Shown in pieces: positions 13,701 through 45,080 of a DNA stretch of 64,000 bases; within the stretch, counting starts at the first letter, position 1, and the number at the start of each line of letters is the position of its first letter. The DNA comes from Haliclystus octoradiatus (Eukaryota; Cnidaria; Staurozoa; Stauromedusae; Haliclystidae): positions 7,398,243-7,462,242 of the forward strand of contig OU744449.1 in NCBI GenBank assembly GCA_916610825.1, read 5' to 3'. Under the pieces are notes generated by a model, which made no database searches, was not told the DNA's origin, and saw only the letters and a list, made by a program, of their open reading frames with translations. The translations under genes and the position numbers were made by a program.

Positions 13701-15618
13701 ACAATTTCTGCATCAGCACATTCAAGTATTACAAGCGTTACAATGTTATGCACAAATTGGATGAAATATGAAGTATTTGGCCTTACCGGTAACTTTTACA
13801 GCGAAACCATATTCATTTGGTGCAATACATTGACAAAAGCATAGATTAGATTCAAATTGATCAGCCTGATTGGATTATTATACCATTCAAGCAAAATTAA
13901 AGATGAAGAAAAATATTTGAATGTATAATTATATAATTATTTGAAATCTTTCACATCTGAATTTGCCATCAATTTCAAAATGGTAAACTTCCTATTAAAA
14001 AGCACCCATCCATAGAATACCTCAAATAGTGACATGAAAACAATCATTCGTAGGTTTGAAAATGTTTGACGTCTTCGAAGTAGTGGCCCAAATTGATTAG
14101 CAATTGAATTAAAATTGGGAGTAATACACAAACATGCAAACACAATTTGTTATCAAAGCTAACAATGAGCTCAATTTTATTGAAAACTAAGCCTGAAATC
14201 AACAATTACGATAAGCATGGATAATTTGTTCAAATAATATTATGAAGATTATGTTTGGTGATAAACATAATTCGTGCTCTCGTAATTGTCACAAAGATGT
14301 GAGCACAGTGCGTAAAAACGACAGTGCCAATATTTTGATAGAAATAAAAATGTATTTCAAAAAGAAAAAAAATATTTGGAAACATGTTTGTATGCGGTGA
14401 TACACAAATGAATAGAGTTAATAATAGAACGATTAGGTTTTCAAATGATGTGTATAAAACTGAAGACACAAACAAAATTGAATTGAGTATACATGTCGAT
14501 TGTCTTTAATACAAATAATTGTGGTATATTATTTATCCACATGTGTTAAGATTTTAAATTGTTGCCATTATTTAAGGTAATCTTTTGTCAATAAATATAT
14601 CACTTTGATTTTTGGGTAAGAAATACACAACAAAAATCTATGTGACGCTTTAAAAAGTTGAAATGTTTAACAGCACATGATGAACTGTGCTCGGTATCAA
14701 ACAACTGGACGTCATTATATTTATCGATGTAATACCTTCGAAAAGATCAACTACCTACAGCAGAATCAGTGCTTAACATATCAGTTGAGTTTATCCAATT
14801 TTTAATTGAAGGACAGATTCTTGAACACCACATTCGGTTCCTTATTCAAGGGTTAGGTAAAGAAAGTTATGCTTTAGAATTGATGAAAGGTTTGATAACT
14901 TTTATGCTACTTTGTGAACTGTTTGCGTCAAACTTCAACATCTCAACAGGTCTTAGCATCGTTGTTTCCGTTTTATTAATACCAGCTCAATATTTTACAT
15001 CAATAAAACTAAAGTGAGATTCCATCGTGTAATAAAAATGCTGTTTTGGGACTGTTTTTATTCCAAATAAAGTTCAATTTAGTTTTGAAGTGAATAATGA
15101 ACTAGCATGAAACATACAACAGCAGGTCAAGTAAATAATGAAAAAGTGGCTTACTATTCAATGATAATTATCATCTCCTTCCTTGTTTCAAATACATCGA
15201 ACAAACGAACCATCTTTGGATGTGATGAAGTATGTAAAATATCGATCTCCAAAAGTAATTGCTCGCGACAGCTTCGTCCTTGACGCGCCTTGCGAACAAA
15301 CTTTGCTGCATACAACTTGTTGTTTTTCTTGTCCATACATTTTTTAACAACAGCAAATCTTCCCCTGAATAGTGTAAATTAATAGCCGACATTAATTATC
15401 ATAAATTGCAGTTATGTAAACAATCATAACAACTGGAACGACTCGTTTAAAGTAACCTTGACAAGGAAATGCAGCCATTTTAGTCTTCATCGTCAAAAAT
15501 ATTTAACTGACCGGCTAACAACAGTCAACCCGTCAATTCAAAAATATCAATCCTACCTTCCTAATTCCTCTTTCACATCATAATAAGTTTCAACGGGCTC
15601 CGTCTTTAATTCAGCCAT
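1746..15618 (-). CDS. STK17: STK17/DRAK-type serine/threonine protein kinase, seven exons, 3' end missing
   Basis: Exons, 5' to 3' on the minus strand: 15618-15557, 15364-15155, 10600-10456, 9168-9042, 7238-7190, 6556-6530 and 1898-1746. All have AG/GT borders and every join keeps the frame, giving about 257 residues. The start ATG (15618-15616) opens MAELKTEPVETYYDVKEELG. Visible kinase motifs, in order, are the glycine loop GRFAVVKKC, the catalytic-lysine segment AAKFV, EYAPGGDL, the catalytic loop HLDLKPEN (HLD rather than HRD, as in the DAPK/DRAK group), DFGLSRR, GTPEYVAPE, WSIGVVAYVLLSGISPF and a late-lobe segment ending RKPK. Family knowledge: DRAK kinases are CaM-kinase-group enzymes linked to apoptosis signalling. 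The segment after RKPK (usually an HPWL motif and a C-tail) was not found between positions 1 and 1745. Introns 2 (4.6 kb) and 6 (4.6 kb) are full of mobile DNA. DRAK is preferred over DAPK because of the short N-terminus and overall similarity. Confidence 0.88.
4675..4837 (-). mobile_element. hAT-type MITE, family A copy 2 (DRAK intron 6)
   Basis: Reverse-oriented relative of copy 1: CAGGGTCCAGCCTTCTGG at the left, CTACTTTTGTCAGACCCTG at the right, with the same body. No clear target duplication. Confidence 0.75.
5460..5665. repeat. Dispersed repeat F, copy 1 (DRAK intron 6)
   Basis: Shares TAACCATAACAT, TTATGCATCAAA, AATTATCTGTTGCGT, GGAGTGGTCGATACAG and TTTTTGTATTGATCT in the same order with 34045-34210. 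No termini or coding potential seen. Confidence 0.6.
5947..6134. mobile_element. MITE with AAGCAATTGGCGCACAG ends (family C copy 1, DRAK intron 6)
   Basis: About 45-bp inverted ends starting AAGCAATTGGCGCACAGTTT surround a core that is itself palindromic (GGAGAAAAC ... TTTTCTCCTG). The 220 bp after it also match the sequence after copy 2. Confidence 0.8.
8653..8827 (+). mobile_element. hAT-type MITE, family A copy 3 (DRAK intron 4)
   Basis: AGGGTCCGACGAAAGTAGGG at the left and TTTGTCGGACCCTG at the right are inverted repeats. The body matches the other copies. A second copy in the other orientation starts about 30 bp later. Confidence 0.78.
8860..9018 (-). mobile_element. hAT-type MITE, family A copy 4, next to a DRAK splice donor
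   Basis: Reverse-oriented family body ending ATTCCTACTTTTGTTGGACC. Its right edge is only about 22 bp from the donor of the DRAK exon at 9042-9168, so it marks how close an insertion was tolerated. Confidence 0.7.
10085..10260 (-). pseudogene. LINE endonuclease (APE-type) fragment
   Basis: The minus-strand frame reads NILVCGDFN, then a leucine-rich stretch, NYGIYPSPVY and a stop. (I/V)xGDFN is a signature of APE-like endonucleases of non-LTR retrotransposons. The upstream part is shifted by one base. It is not colinear with the RT remnant at 11.1-11.9 kb, so it is probably from another copy. Confidence 0.55.
11060..11945 (-). pseudogene. LINE reverse-transcriptase C-terminal remnant, split by a hAT MITE
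   Basis: The upstream part (11945-11777) reads YLGIKIDNTLSFDKHV then NRSLGILKYVR with one stop codon. The downstream part (11485-11153) reads IYNTIVLPHFDYCAVVLGNC, HFQRLQNRGMRTVL and LGWLSVRDRITLHQL, the thumb and C-terminal region of many non-LTR retrotransposons. The final segment to about 11060 is frameshifted. Upstream domains are absent (5' truncation). Confidence 0.88.
11486..11768. mobile_element. hAT-type MITE, second family, inserted in a LINE
   Basis: 283 bp with near-perfect terminal inverted repeats of about 31 bp starting CAGAGCCATCTATTTACAAG. It is flanked by the perfect 8-bp duplication GTTTTAGC (11478-11485 and 11769-11776). It splits the LINE reading frame between VAKT and IYNTIV. 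The CAGAG terminus and 8-bp duplication are diagnostic of hAT. Confidence 0.92.
14761..15017 (+). CDS. Possible terminal exon of an unknown membrane-protein gene inside DRAK intron 2
   Basis: An open frame with no ATG at its 5' end starts just after a splice-acceptor-like CTACAG at 14760 and runs 84 complete codons to a TGA at 15015-15017. AATAAA follows at 15066-15071. The predicted peptide contains two hydrophobic stretches, GLITFMLLCELF and STGLSIVVSVLLIPAQYF. I do not recognise the family. No upstream exon could be joined with confidence; an open stretch near 13505-13700 on the same strand is one candidate. It lies opposite to DRAK, within its second intron. Confidence 0.3.
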
Positions 15619-17530
15619 AGCTTAAAACGGAGATCGTTCCAATTTAAATGTCTAAACTGATGTACATTCCAAAGAAAATCAACAGAGTTGCGGCGCATCG
15701 TTCATGATTGCAAATGCGAGAGCAGTGGTCCAGTGTGCTCAAAACTCACACAGAGATCGCCTTTTGTTTGGCGTGTAATTTCTCGGTGTTGTGAGCTGCC
15801 GATTGCTAACATGAAAATATCTGTCTCTGTTTCTGCTCTGCCGTCGTCGGTTCTCTTGTCAACAACAATACACGTCGCCTTCAGCCAATCATAGGACGAA
15901 AATGACAGAAAACGAACAGATCGATTTCCGTTTCCGGTTGCTCATCTTCGAATCATAATGTCCGCGTGACCCGCTGCATAAAAAGCGGCAATAAAGATAT
16001 TGCATATCTAACAATTACTACTAACCTAAATCAAAATGTGGTTCTAAATGTCACAAAAGTTCTTCTAGTCGCTTCATTTACAGTTACTAAATTTGTTGGA
16101 TAACTCGTTCACAAAATTACTTCAATTTTGTGACGTAAGAAACAGCGAACCCGCAAGACTTACGGCCAATGAGAAAATGGATTCGAAAAAGGATCGAATC
16201 AGCTTATTGATATGAAATAAATAGTAGCACGAAGTAACATTTGGAAGTGATGACTGTCAAACACAAATACAAATTACAAACAATGATCATCTATCCGAAC
16301 AATTTCGACAGAAAATGTCAACACTTCTCACATTTTAATATGATAACTCAGTTCAGCAGCTGTTCATTTTGTAGATTAAAAAAGGGATTTGATTCATTCA
16401 CAAATTTATTTTCATTTTCGTATATTGTATTAAAGGATTAGATAAAAAGTTTATGTATCTTCGCTTTTTGTTGAGTACGCTATCTAATTCTGCACATATA
16501 AGGTAAGTAAGAATTATATGCGAGGGAACAGTGACACCCCCATCAGCGGACACGTCCAATACACCCAATAGAAGATCTGCATCAAATGGTTTGTTACACA
16601 CCTGATATCATAGTATACTGATTCTCTAACATTCTCTTACTGGTTTCATATCAAATCAGACATCTATATGTACTGTATCTATGTACAGTATAAATCTATA
16701 ACATGAATCATGCCATAGGCGGTTATCAGGTATTTTCCATTTATTAAAGCTCTGGTATTTACCAGTTGAGCACTATACCTATATGCAAATTTGGACAACT
16801 TTATCTCATTATTTATCTATATACATTATAATTATATAAGTTACTGATTGATAAGTAAGAATAAGAATCAATCTTCTTCAGAATTTTGGCCAGCCTTCAA
16901 GAAAACCTATCTGCCATTGCATGGTCTGAAGACAAAATGTGTAGGCCTACCTTCCTCAAAAATCAACGTTTTAGATCAATGGAGGAGTAATTGTAATGAC
17001 ATTATTTTTCATATTTTCTAATGTTTTTTGATTTATATCCAACATTTTGCCTATTCCTTCTGAATTTTCCTAGCCTTACGCAAACCTAGGTTTCCGGAGT
17101 TTGTCGTACCTTGCTGCTATGTTGCTTAGTGTTGTCGGTCCTTGGTGTTTGGAAGCATCAAAAAATATCACTAAGTTAAAATACAGCCAAGACACACAAA
17201 AACTACAGTATGCAAACCTAATATAGGCCAATTAGATATTTACAAACATATGCTCACTAGATGATAGGATATAACTATAATAGCTCAAAATAATAATTTG
17301 TGTGAGCGTAATATTTGAATTCATATCATCCCATACCCTATATCACATATTTAAATTTTAAAAGCACTAAGTAATAAGAGACAAAGATAAGGCCAAAGTG
17401 TTTTTCCGTTTGCCTCATATTTGTCTCTTATTATATAATGCTCCGTTTTACCCAACATTGAGTAATAAAAAGTGCCATGTAATAATATATATTTATGACT
17501 ACAAAAATATCCAATCACAAGTTTGACAAA
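15619..17530. other. DRAK upstream region, no gene seen
   Basis: Contains the presumed DRAK promoter and 5' UTR (minus strand). The stretch 15690-15960 is less AT-rich and has several CG dinucleotides. A strongly eroded family-A MITE lies at about 16870-17115. Nothing else supported. Confidence 0.4.
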
Positions 17531-18004
17531 CTAAAACCCAGAACAAGAACATTTAAACGGGATACTTTCTTTTATTCTTTGCCAATAATCTGTACGTGTT
17601 CCATTATTTATAATATATCCAACAAATATCTTCCGATCACCATCCAAAGTATAATAATGTTGTTTACAATGTTTTAAACAGAAAGTTGAATCATTGCAAT
17701 GATTTTCAATTATATTGCTAGGAAAAATATTGTTCCCGCCAGATTTAATAACAACCTTTGATTCACAAGGATTGTTAAATGTCTTTGAATTGTCAACACC
17801 AAGTAATGACCTTTTATTCGATTTTAAAATATCATTAGATAAGATATTGTCATTATTATTTTGAAAAATTAATTCTTTATTTGATGAAAGAGATTCATCT
17901 ACATATAATCCTTTGTATGGAAAATATGCATCCAGATGAAATAGATACAGGCCAGCAATCAAAACTGATAGAAATACAAGTAGTTGTTTCCAAATCCTTT
18001 TCAT
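17531..18004 (-). CDS. Predicted secreted six-cysteine, cystine-knot-like protein, single exon
   Basis: An uninterrupted 157-residue ORF in a gene-poor stretch between the DRAK and SPAG6 genes. Residues 8-22 are hydrophobic after two basic residues, which fits a signal peptide or anchor. A dibasic KR at 64-65 could be a pro-protein cleavage site and would leave a 92-residue mature part. The six cysteines (80, 103, 109, 113, 152, 154) all lie in that part, with the pattern C, C-x5-C-x3-C, C-x-C. There are possible N-glycosylation sites at 104 (NDS) and 134 (NGT). The terminal CSC and the segments FPSNIIENHC and CKQHYYT recall cystine-knot cytokines such as Spätzle/Trunk, and less closely IL-17. 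This is inference from spacing only; a missed upstream exon or a chance ORF cannot be excluded. Confidence 0.5.
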   Translation of the reverse strand: MKRIWKQLLVFLSVLIAGLYLFHLDAYFPYKGLYVDESLSSNKELIFQNNNDNILSNDILKSNKRSLLGVDNSKTFNNPCESKVVIKSGGNNIFPSNIIENHCNDSTFCLKHCKQHYYTLDGDRKIFVGYIINNGTRTDYWQRIKESIPFKCSCSGF

Positions 18005-18282
18005 ACTTCCAAGATACAGATATTGTCAACAATCATGATAGAGTCATCAAAAAACAGTTGGATCCTGAAAAAAAATCAAATATGTGCATTGTGCAATGTG
18101 AAAATAGATTAGGCCTAAAATATTTTCAAATGACAGAATTATTCCAGGCTAAGAAGTCTAGTACTTTTCATTCAAAATATAGGCTAGATTAAATGTGGGC
18201 CTTTACCTATTCCTGAATTGCAGAACTTTGTGAAACGCCTTAGGTGCATCTTGGGGACAACAAATTTTAGCCAACCCTGCGA

Positions 18283-18416
18283 AAAAAGCTCAGGAATGTT
18301 AAATCATTAATGGCCTTAAATTTTCATGAACTGCCCGTGAGGGTTCATGAACGGTTCATGAAAATTGGGCCATACTTTGAAGTTCATGAACTTTTCCTGA
18401 ACTGTTTTTCGCAGTG
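18283..18416. repeat. Palindromic GTTCATGAAC-family element, intergenic copy
   Basis: The left end CCCTGCGAAAAA and the right end TTTTTCGCAG are inverted. The inside carries repeated GTTCATGAAC-like decamers and the family's AAATTGGGCC motif. Confidence 0.75.
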
Positions 18417-18737
18417 ACATGACGCATGCATTTAAAATTATCATTATTAAATTATAACGATGGATTTGTAGGATTTATAGCAATACAGAAACTGTGCCAT
18501 TGCACTCTGAAAATAAAACAGACCAAATTTACACTATTTTGTTATAAGAAAGCGTACAGCTGCGTATGTAGATAGGGGAGATGATATCAATTACTCATCT
18601 TAAATGTCTCTGTCTCTGATTTCCCTTTCAGTATATATGCAAATCAGGGTTCAAATTTTTGTTGAACTAAGGCTGAGAGGTCGGGAAGATGTTACAACAC
18701 CATTGTGAACTCATTTAATGGGGTGATTTAACGAACG

Positions 18738-18885
18738 TTCACAACCGTGCTATAGGTAGGCTTAAACACTCTTAACATTTGAAAAGTTTATACACAACCC
18801 TGTTATAGGTACACACTCTTGATATTTGAGAAGATTTACGTACACGCCACGCTATAAGTGCATGCTCATAATATTTAAAAAGTAA
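18738..18885. repeat. Three-unit, about 50-bp degenerate tandem repeat
   Basis: Units share CACAACC(G/C)TG(C/T)TATAGGT, an ACACTCTT(A/G)A block and ATTTGA(A/G)AAG. The third unit is the most diverged. Confidence 0.65.
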
Positions 18886-21800
18886 GTAATCATCTTTTTT
18901 GATAGATGCAAAGTCTATTTAATCAATGAAAAATATTTAATATAATATTTAACGCTATTATTGTAGGCCTATCTGTAAGCAAATATTGCTCCAGAATGTC
19001 TTCATTCCGTGCATGAACTCCTCCGACATTACGGTTGTGAATGATTCAAAACTTCATTCTTCGGTTAGATCCACGTATAACTAACTCGGAACACTTTTTG
19101 TTAGGCTTAAATCGACATTTTGAATGTTAAATTACTTTCACGGCTAGAGCTCTGTAGGATATCTCTAGGCTATACTTAATGGGAATAATATTTTTTACAG
19201 CAGACTGCTTCTGTATCAGCAAAATAAGTGTTTCTCAAACGACTAGATTTACGAAATAATTAATAATCATTTTTTTTCACTTTATCATCCAACTGGAACC
19301 TTACATTCAAAGTTATTCCTCACGGGTCACGGCTGTGATAGCTTGACCGTGAGTTTGAAACATATAATATCTTGAGACAGAATACCCTTATCTATCATTA
19401 AATATAAGGGCATTAAATTAAAATTACATGGTGGTTCCAGCCTAAACAACCTTGGAGTATGCAGCTACATCTTGATCATTGGTTAACATTTGACTCTTGA
19501 CAATTCACAATTTCTCACAGGTCACAAATTATCACTAGTGTTATCACGTTTTGTTTCATAAAAATTTAATGTCTTACAAATTTGCATATTCACTTGAAAT
19601 TTAATGGTGCGTTATTGTAGCTCCACTATCAGGGAACATTACACAGAATAATCACTTAAATATTCGCTATGGAAGTACTGTAGATTACGGAGCTATCTTC
19701 TTATCGGCCATAAGCTGAAGGTTTGCACATTATAAATCCCCTACTTCAATTTTTGTTTCATTACTTTATCTGTAGGCCTATTGGATAAACATTATTTTAT
19801 TATATATCAATTGATATAAATAGACTACATTGATTTTACAAGTGTGATACGATAATACAGGGAGGAACCCAGGAGAAGACAACAGAAATCACGACCGAGT
19901 GACTTGACAACGGCTGCTAGAAACAGACTTCAGGTTGACTTACATAAAATTTTGAAAAAAAAACAAGGGGGCTCGCAAGCAAGCAAGTTGACAACACCAA
20001 ATTCAAGTCGAAAATTTAACGTTGAAAAGATTTGGCAACGTTATAGCGTACATTCAATCCAACCAATTACATGACACTACCTTTTGTTGGATTGAAGTCT
20101 TGAAGTATTTCTATAGATTAATTAGCATATTGGCAACCTGGGTGTTTTGGTGGGGGACACGGGAAACAGCATTATTTTAGCAAAATCCAATGTTCTTTAA
20201 CATGTATGCAATCTCCAGATTGTAGAGTTTACTGCCTGCGGCTAAGATCTTAGCCAGATAACAAACATTTCAATATTGATACGAAGTGGATAATGTTGCG
20301 GCAGCCGGAATCCTGAGTGCTAGAGGTAATGTTCCGTGCGTCTATTGCGCATGCGTAATGCGTTCTTTGCGTTTCTCTCACATTCGTTCAAGATGCAATG
20401 GCGACGGACGGTCCTGTTCCTCGATCATGTTAATAACAATTCTGTTCATCAATTGATTTAATATTACAATATAAAATAATTTAAATTTCGAGTGCTAGCA
20501 AATGAAACACTTTATATGAGGGATTCTCATTCACAACGCTGGATGCCACACCAAAACGTTGTTCCAAACTTGTAGAAAAAGCGAACAAGACTCGGCTTCG
20601 GTTTTTAGTTTCAGGGTTTTGACTTTTGGTATACGACAAAATCATAATTGGTAGGCATATAACATTAGTCGCAGGATAAGGAAATGGCTAATAAGTAATT
20701 ATCCCATGTTATTACAAATCACCAAAGTAAAAATGTTTTGAAATATTGTTAGGCGGCTACATAAATATTTCCTGAAACTTTTAAGAGCGTCAAATAAATG
20801 TCACGATACTCAAATATTGAAAACACTGGCTCGAATCGCTGAAAAGCTTCGATAAATCAAACACAGAATAAAATGAATAATGTATAGATATGTTGAATAT
20901 CGTTTCTGTCTTATATTTATTCCACACAGTCAATTGAATCCAATCTACGGTGCTATGAATTATTTTACAAACTCTTCAAGATATAATTCCGATCGATCGA
21001 CACAGCCATATTTACTATCTACATACACATGCGCAAAGGACGCACGGAACATTATCTTTTGAGGACAGCTTTTCGACAGCCGGAACAATATCCACCGCGA
21101 TATTGATATGGGCCTTTTCTGGTCACACATATTGTTTTATTTTTACAATTTATATATGTTTTCAACTAAATTCAGCCGTAGAATAGGAGAAAAGCAACAA
21201 AAGCAATGCTTCCAGTCCCACAAATAGGCTTACATGATTTGAAATATAACTTAGCCGCACGCATTGCAAACTCTACAGCCTGGTGCATTCTCTTCGTCAA
21301 CGGATTTATGCTGCCAGTTTTTGACTCAATGGATTCCAGTTACAGGTGTAGACCTAAAGCAGAAGTCTTATGGAAAGTGGAACTAGGCCCGGCTTCTTAC
21401 TTTAGGTCCTTAATAGTGCAGAAAGTGAGTAGTCAAAGAACTGTCAGTCTACCAGATACGTCCGCCGCACAAAACTTGAAAGCTAGTAGGCTACTGCTGC
21501 ATTACTGCAAATGCAAGAGTCACTGGTCCACAGATACATTTTAGTTCCAGCCTTCAGGTAAGAACGCAGACATAAGTTTCAGTCAATTGTGTTCCAGCTT
21601 TCTTCTGGATTTTGTTTAGTTTAGAGCCGTAGAACGTAGTTGTTGTTCAACTTGTTCTGGATTTCTGACTCATCAGATATTATTTAGCATTAGATAAAGA
21701 CCCTTACTTAATAGTTATTAGTTACAGTTACAGCAGAAAAAGAACGGAAAGCAAATCTGTGTGATGTAATTGATTTTATAGACTTACATCTGATACGTTT

Positions 21801-22094
21801 ACCTCCACAATTCATTATTTTCACTCCATTACAACACAGCTGCTAAAGTGTCTAATTCGGTATGGACATTTTGTTCGTTTTTACTCAGACCTTATCAAAT
21901 AACATGTTTCTCAAGTTTGCGCCTCAGTTGCAAGTTTCTAGAGAGACTCAATGATCCATAATACAAACGAGGCTTGGTGCCTAGCAACCGCTTGTATTTT
22001 AGAACGCAAAGAAATTCGTTACTTCTGCTTGTTCTTCGACTGCGTGCTTCAAAGTGTCCACGTTTTAGACAATTTTTATATATTCAAACTCAAC

Positions 22095-42906
<20,812 letters not shown>

Positions 42907-43547
42907 TTAACGAATAACTCAATGTATCATAATTATTATAATTTCATTTCGACTTTGCTTTTTGCTCAAAATTGTAAATAGTTAGATGTAATTAGTACAC
43001 TGCTACTATCATTTATATATTATATAGAAGTTGATTTAATATTCTAAATTGCTCGCTGTTCTCTTCTTCTTTGTAGTTTTTGTAACAAGGTTTGCCTGTC
43101 AATATTAAGAAATTATTGAATAAGGCTGCGCGTAATATTGAGAAATATTCAGACCGAGGTCGAAGTTTTAGGTAACATACATTTCGGTGTGTATGACGCG
43201 GCCACGATACGCTGTGGTACCTACACCTATATTACCCCAGTGCCAAAGGAATGGGCTGTAGACTATCCCGGATATCACTTAAGGGGATTTCAGGGACGGG
43301 GAAGATGTGCCAATTTGAGTTAAGAAATTTGCCTCCCAAAATTTTGTTTTTCTAAAATTGATGCCTCAAATATTTTATTCAAGCCAAATATTTTTTATCG
43401 ACGAATATTTGAAAATTAATTACATTTCCATTAGTTTCCATCAAAACTTTTTGCTCATTGAAAAATAATACCTCGAATAATTTGAAAATTCTGAAAGAGA
43501 ATACCTAAATAAAACATCAAAAGATACCCTCAATAATTAAGGGCTAA

Positions 43548-43784
43548 TTAAGTACTTGAAACCTGGGTGTTTGTAGTGTATCCATGGATGCATTTCCAAA
43601 CATAAATTACACAAAAACGGTTTCTCCGTCTCAGAAGCTGTAGATGTTTAACTTTTGTAGACTTTTCCCAGTAGTTAGGCCGGTCTATACCACGAATTCC
43701 GATCAAGCTTCTTGTAAACCTCCTTTGGACATTTCTAGGCCATTGATGTATGACGCCTTTGAAGGTGACAATAGAGGGGAACAT
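43548..43784 (-). pseudogene. LINE reverse-transcriptase C-terminal fragment
   Basis: 78 codons reading NVQRRFTRSLIGIRGI, then LQLLRRRNRFCVIYVWKCIHG, matching the post-RT region (VQRRFT...RRxRxxxIYxxKxxxG) common in Jockey/CR1-like elements. No RT core is present. Confidence 0.8.
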
Positions 43785-44021
43785 AATTCTAATATGTTAC
43801 GAGCTAGTGCATTTTGAAAAATTTTATTAAAATATTTTACTATTCTGAACAAACCTTTGTAAAATTTACATATGAAACAGTTGAAATCAGTAACAATAAA
43901 AATAACTATAAAATATGAAATTATCCCTTATCTAATAGCAAAAAATAGTGCTCGATGTCATTGACATTGCTAAATATTATAAAAGGAGTCAAGGACTACA
44001 CATTCATAATTGTTACTAATA

Positions 44022-44045
44022 GTTTCATGCTTACGCAATCATCAG
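44022..44045 (-). ncRNA. Hammerhead-like ribozyme core, copy 1
   Basis: The minus strand reads CTGATGA, a short hairpin TGC-GTAA-GCA bounded by T, then GAAAC: the conserved order of a hammerhead core (CUGANGA, stem II, GAAA). Upstream, AATAGTA could pair through AATAG with the CTATT after GAAA and leave UA at the cleavage position. Stem I is poor, so activity is uncertain. Confidence 0.45.
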
Positions 44046-44669
44046 ACAAAAATCTTTACTATTTGTATGACATGCAGGAGAGGTTGCACAAGTTTACATC
44101 CATAAATGACACATTTTGATGTAAATTGGCCATTTTGATTTGTTTAAAATATACTGTTCGATTCTAATGCTGCAAATGACAAATAATTGCTTTCATTTTG
44201 ACAAATTAATGACATAAATGAAAACGCGGCTTGTCGGAATCATAAATGAGACATGGTTGAGCATTAAATGAGATTTTGATCCAAATTTCATACATGTAAT
44301 TAATTATTAATCGAATGTACAAACAATATTTTGCCAAGGATATATTTCCAGTATTCAGCTATAACTAATTAAACTTCTTGTAATCTGAATTTGCATACGA
44401 TATACTACTTTACAACAATAACGCAATTTGTGAAAAAACGCTATTGCACATGACTGTAATTATTGATCATACGCCACAGAAGCATACAAAAACTTTATAC
44501 AATGCAGTATAATAAACATATCAACCAAATTCAATTTTTAAAATTATACATAGTAATATCAAGGTACTTGTGTTGTCTTTGCTGTTTCAATAGTGCTCGA
44601 TGCCATAAATGCAGAGCTGTTTAATAATTAATAAACGAAAAAATCAGACATTTATATTTGCTACTATTA

Positions 44670-44693
44670 GTTTCACGCCAAGGCGATCATCAG
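44670..44693 (-). ncRNA. Hammerhead-like ribozyme core, copy 2
   Basis: The minus strand reads CTGATGA, hairpin CGCC-TT-GGCG bounded by T, then GAAAC. The length is the same as copy 1, but stem II has different bases that still pair. Both copies share a flank (AATAGTGCTCGATG and about 75 further bases), as expected for tandem pseudo-LTRs of a Penelope-like element. Confidence 0.45.
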
Positions 44694-44829
44694 GCAATTT
44701 AATCTGTAAAAAATATGTGATACATTCTATGGTATATATATAAGCAGCTAATTTTATTGTTAAGTTTTCTATTGTTTATATTTGGTAATTACATTGTTCT
44801 TTAGATAATGGTTCCTGTTTATTGTTAAG

Positions 44830-45080
44830 ATTTAAAGTTTGATAAATAGAGCTTATTTTGTTGTCGGCATTTGCTGATCATTTCTGATTTTTATTTAAAA
44901 GTTTTTTATCTGAACAAATGATATGGTATTTTTCAGTAAGGCAAAGGTCACATTTCTTTGATTTGCTGTTGTATGCCGTGGCAGATGATAATATGGACCA
45001 ATTTATCATGTAATCTTTTTTGTCGTTTTTTAGTGCCCAAATGTGTTTTGATAATTCCGTTGAGTTAGTGTATTTTTATG
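44830..45080 (-). pseudogene. Retroelement GIY-YIG endonuclease C-terminal tail (Penelope-like)
   Basis: The minus-strand frame reads TELSKHIWALKNDKKDYMIN, then AYNSKSKKCDLCLTEKYHII and LLNKNQK, followed by a stop and, after a frameshift, SKCRQQNK. The ELSK-IW-LK segment and the CDLC motif are typical of the C-terminal endonuclease region found in invertebrate GIY-YIG retroelements. It sits on the same strand as, and upstream of, the two hammerhead-like cores. Confidence 0.6.

Larger units (their letters stand above)
18005..22094. other. Intergenic region upstream of SPAG6
   Basis: Holds a GTTCATGAAC element, the 50-bp tandem repeat and degenerate members of the CCAGACTGCAGAG MITE family. 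No coding region is supported. An ORF at 21206-21544 lies inside the MITE-like material and has no recognisable domain. Confidence 0.45.

Noticed and set aside
21206-21544. 112-codon ORF upstream of SPAG6 as a novel gene
   Set aside because: It starts within sequence shared with a MITE-like repeat at 22970-23165 and shows no conserved motif.
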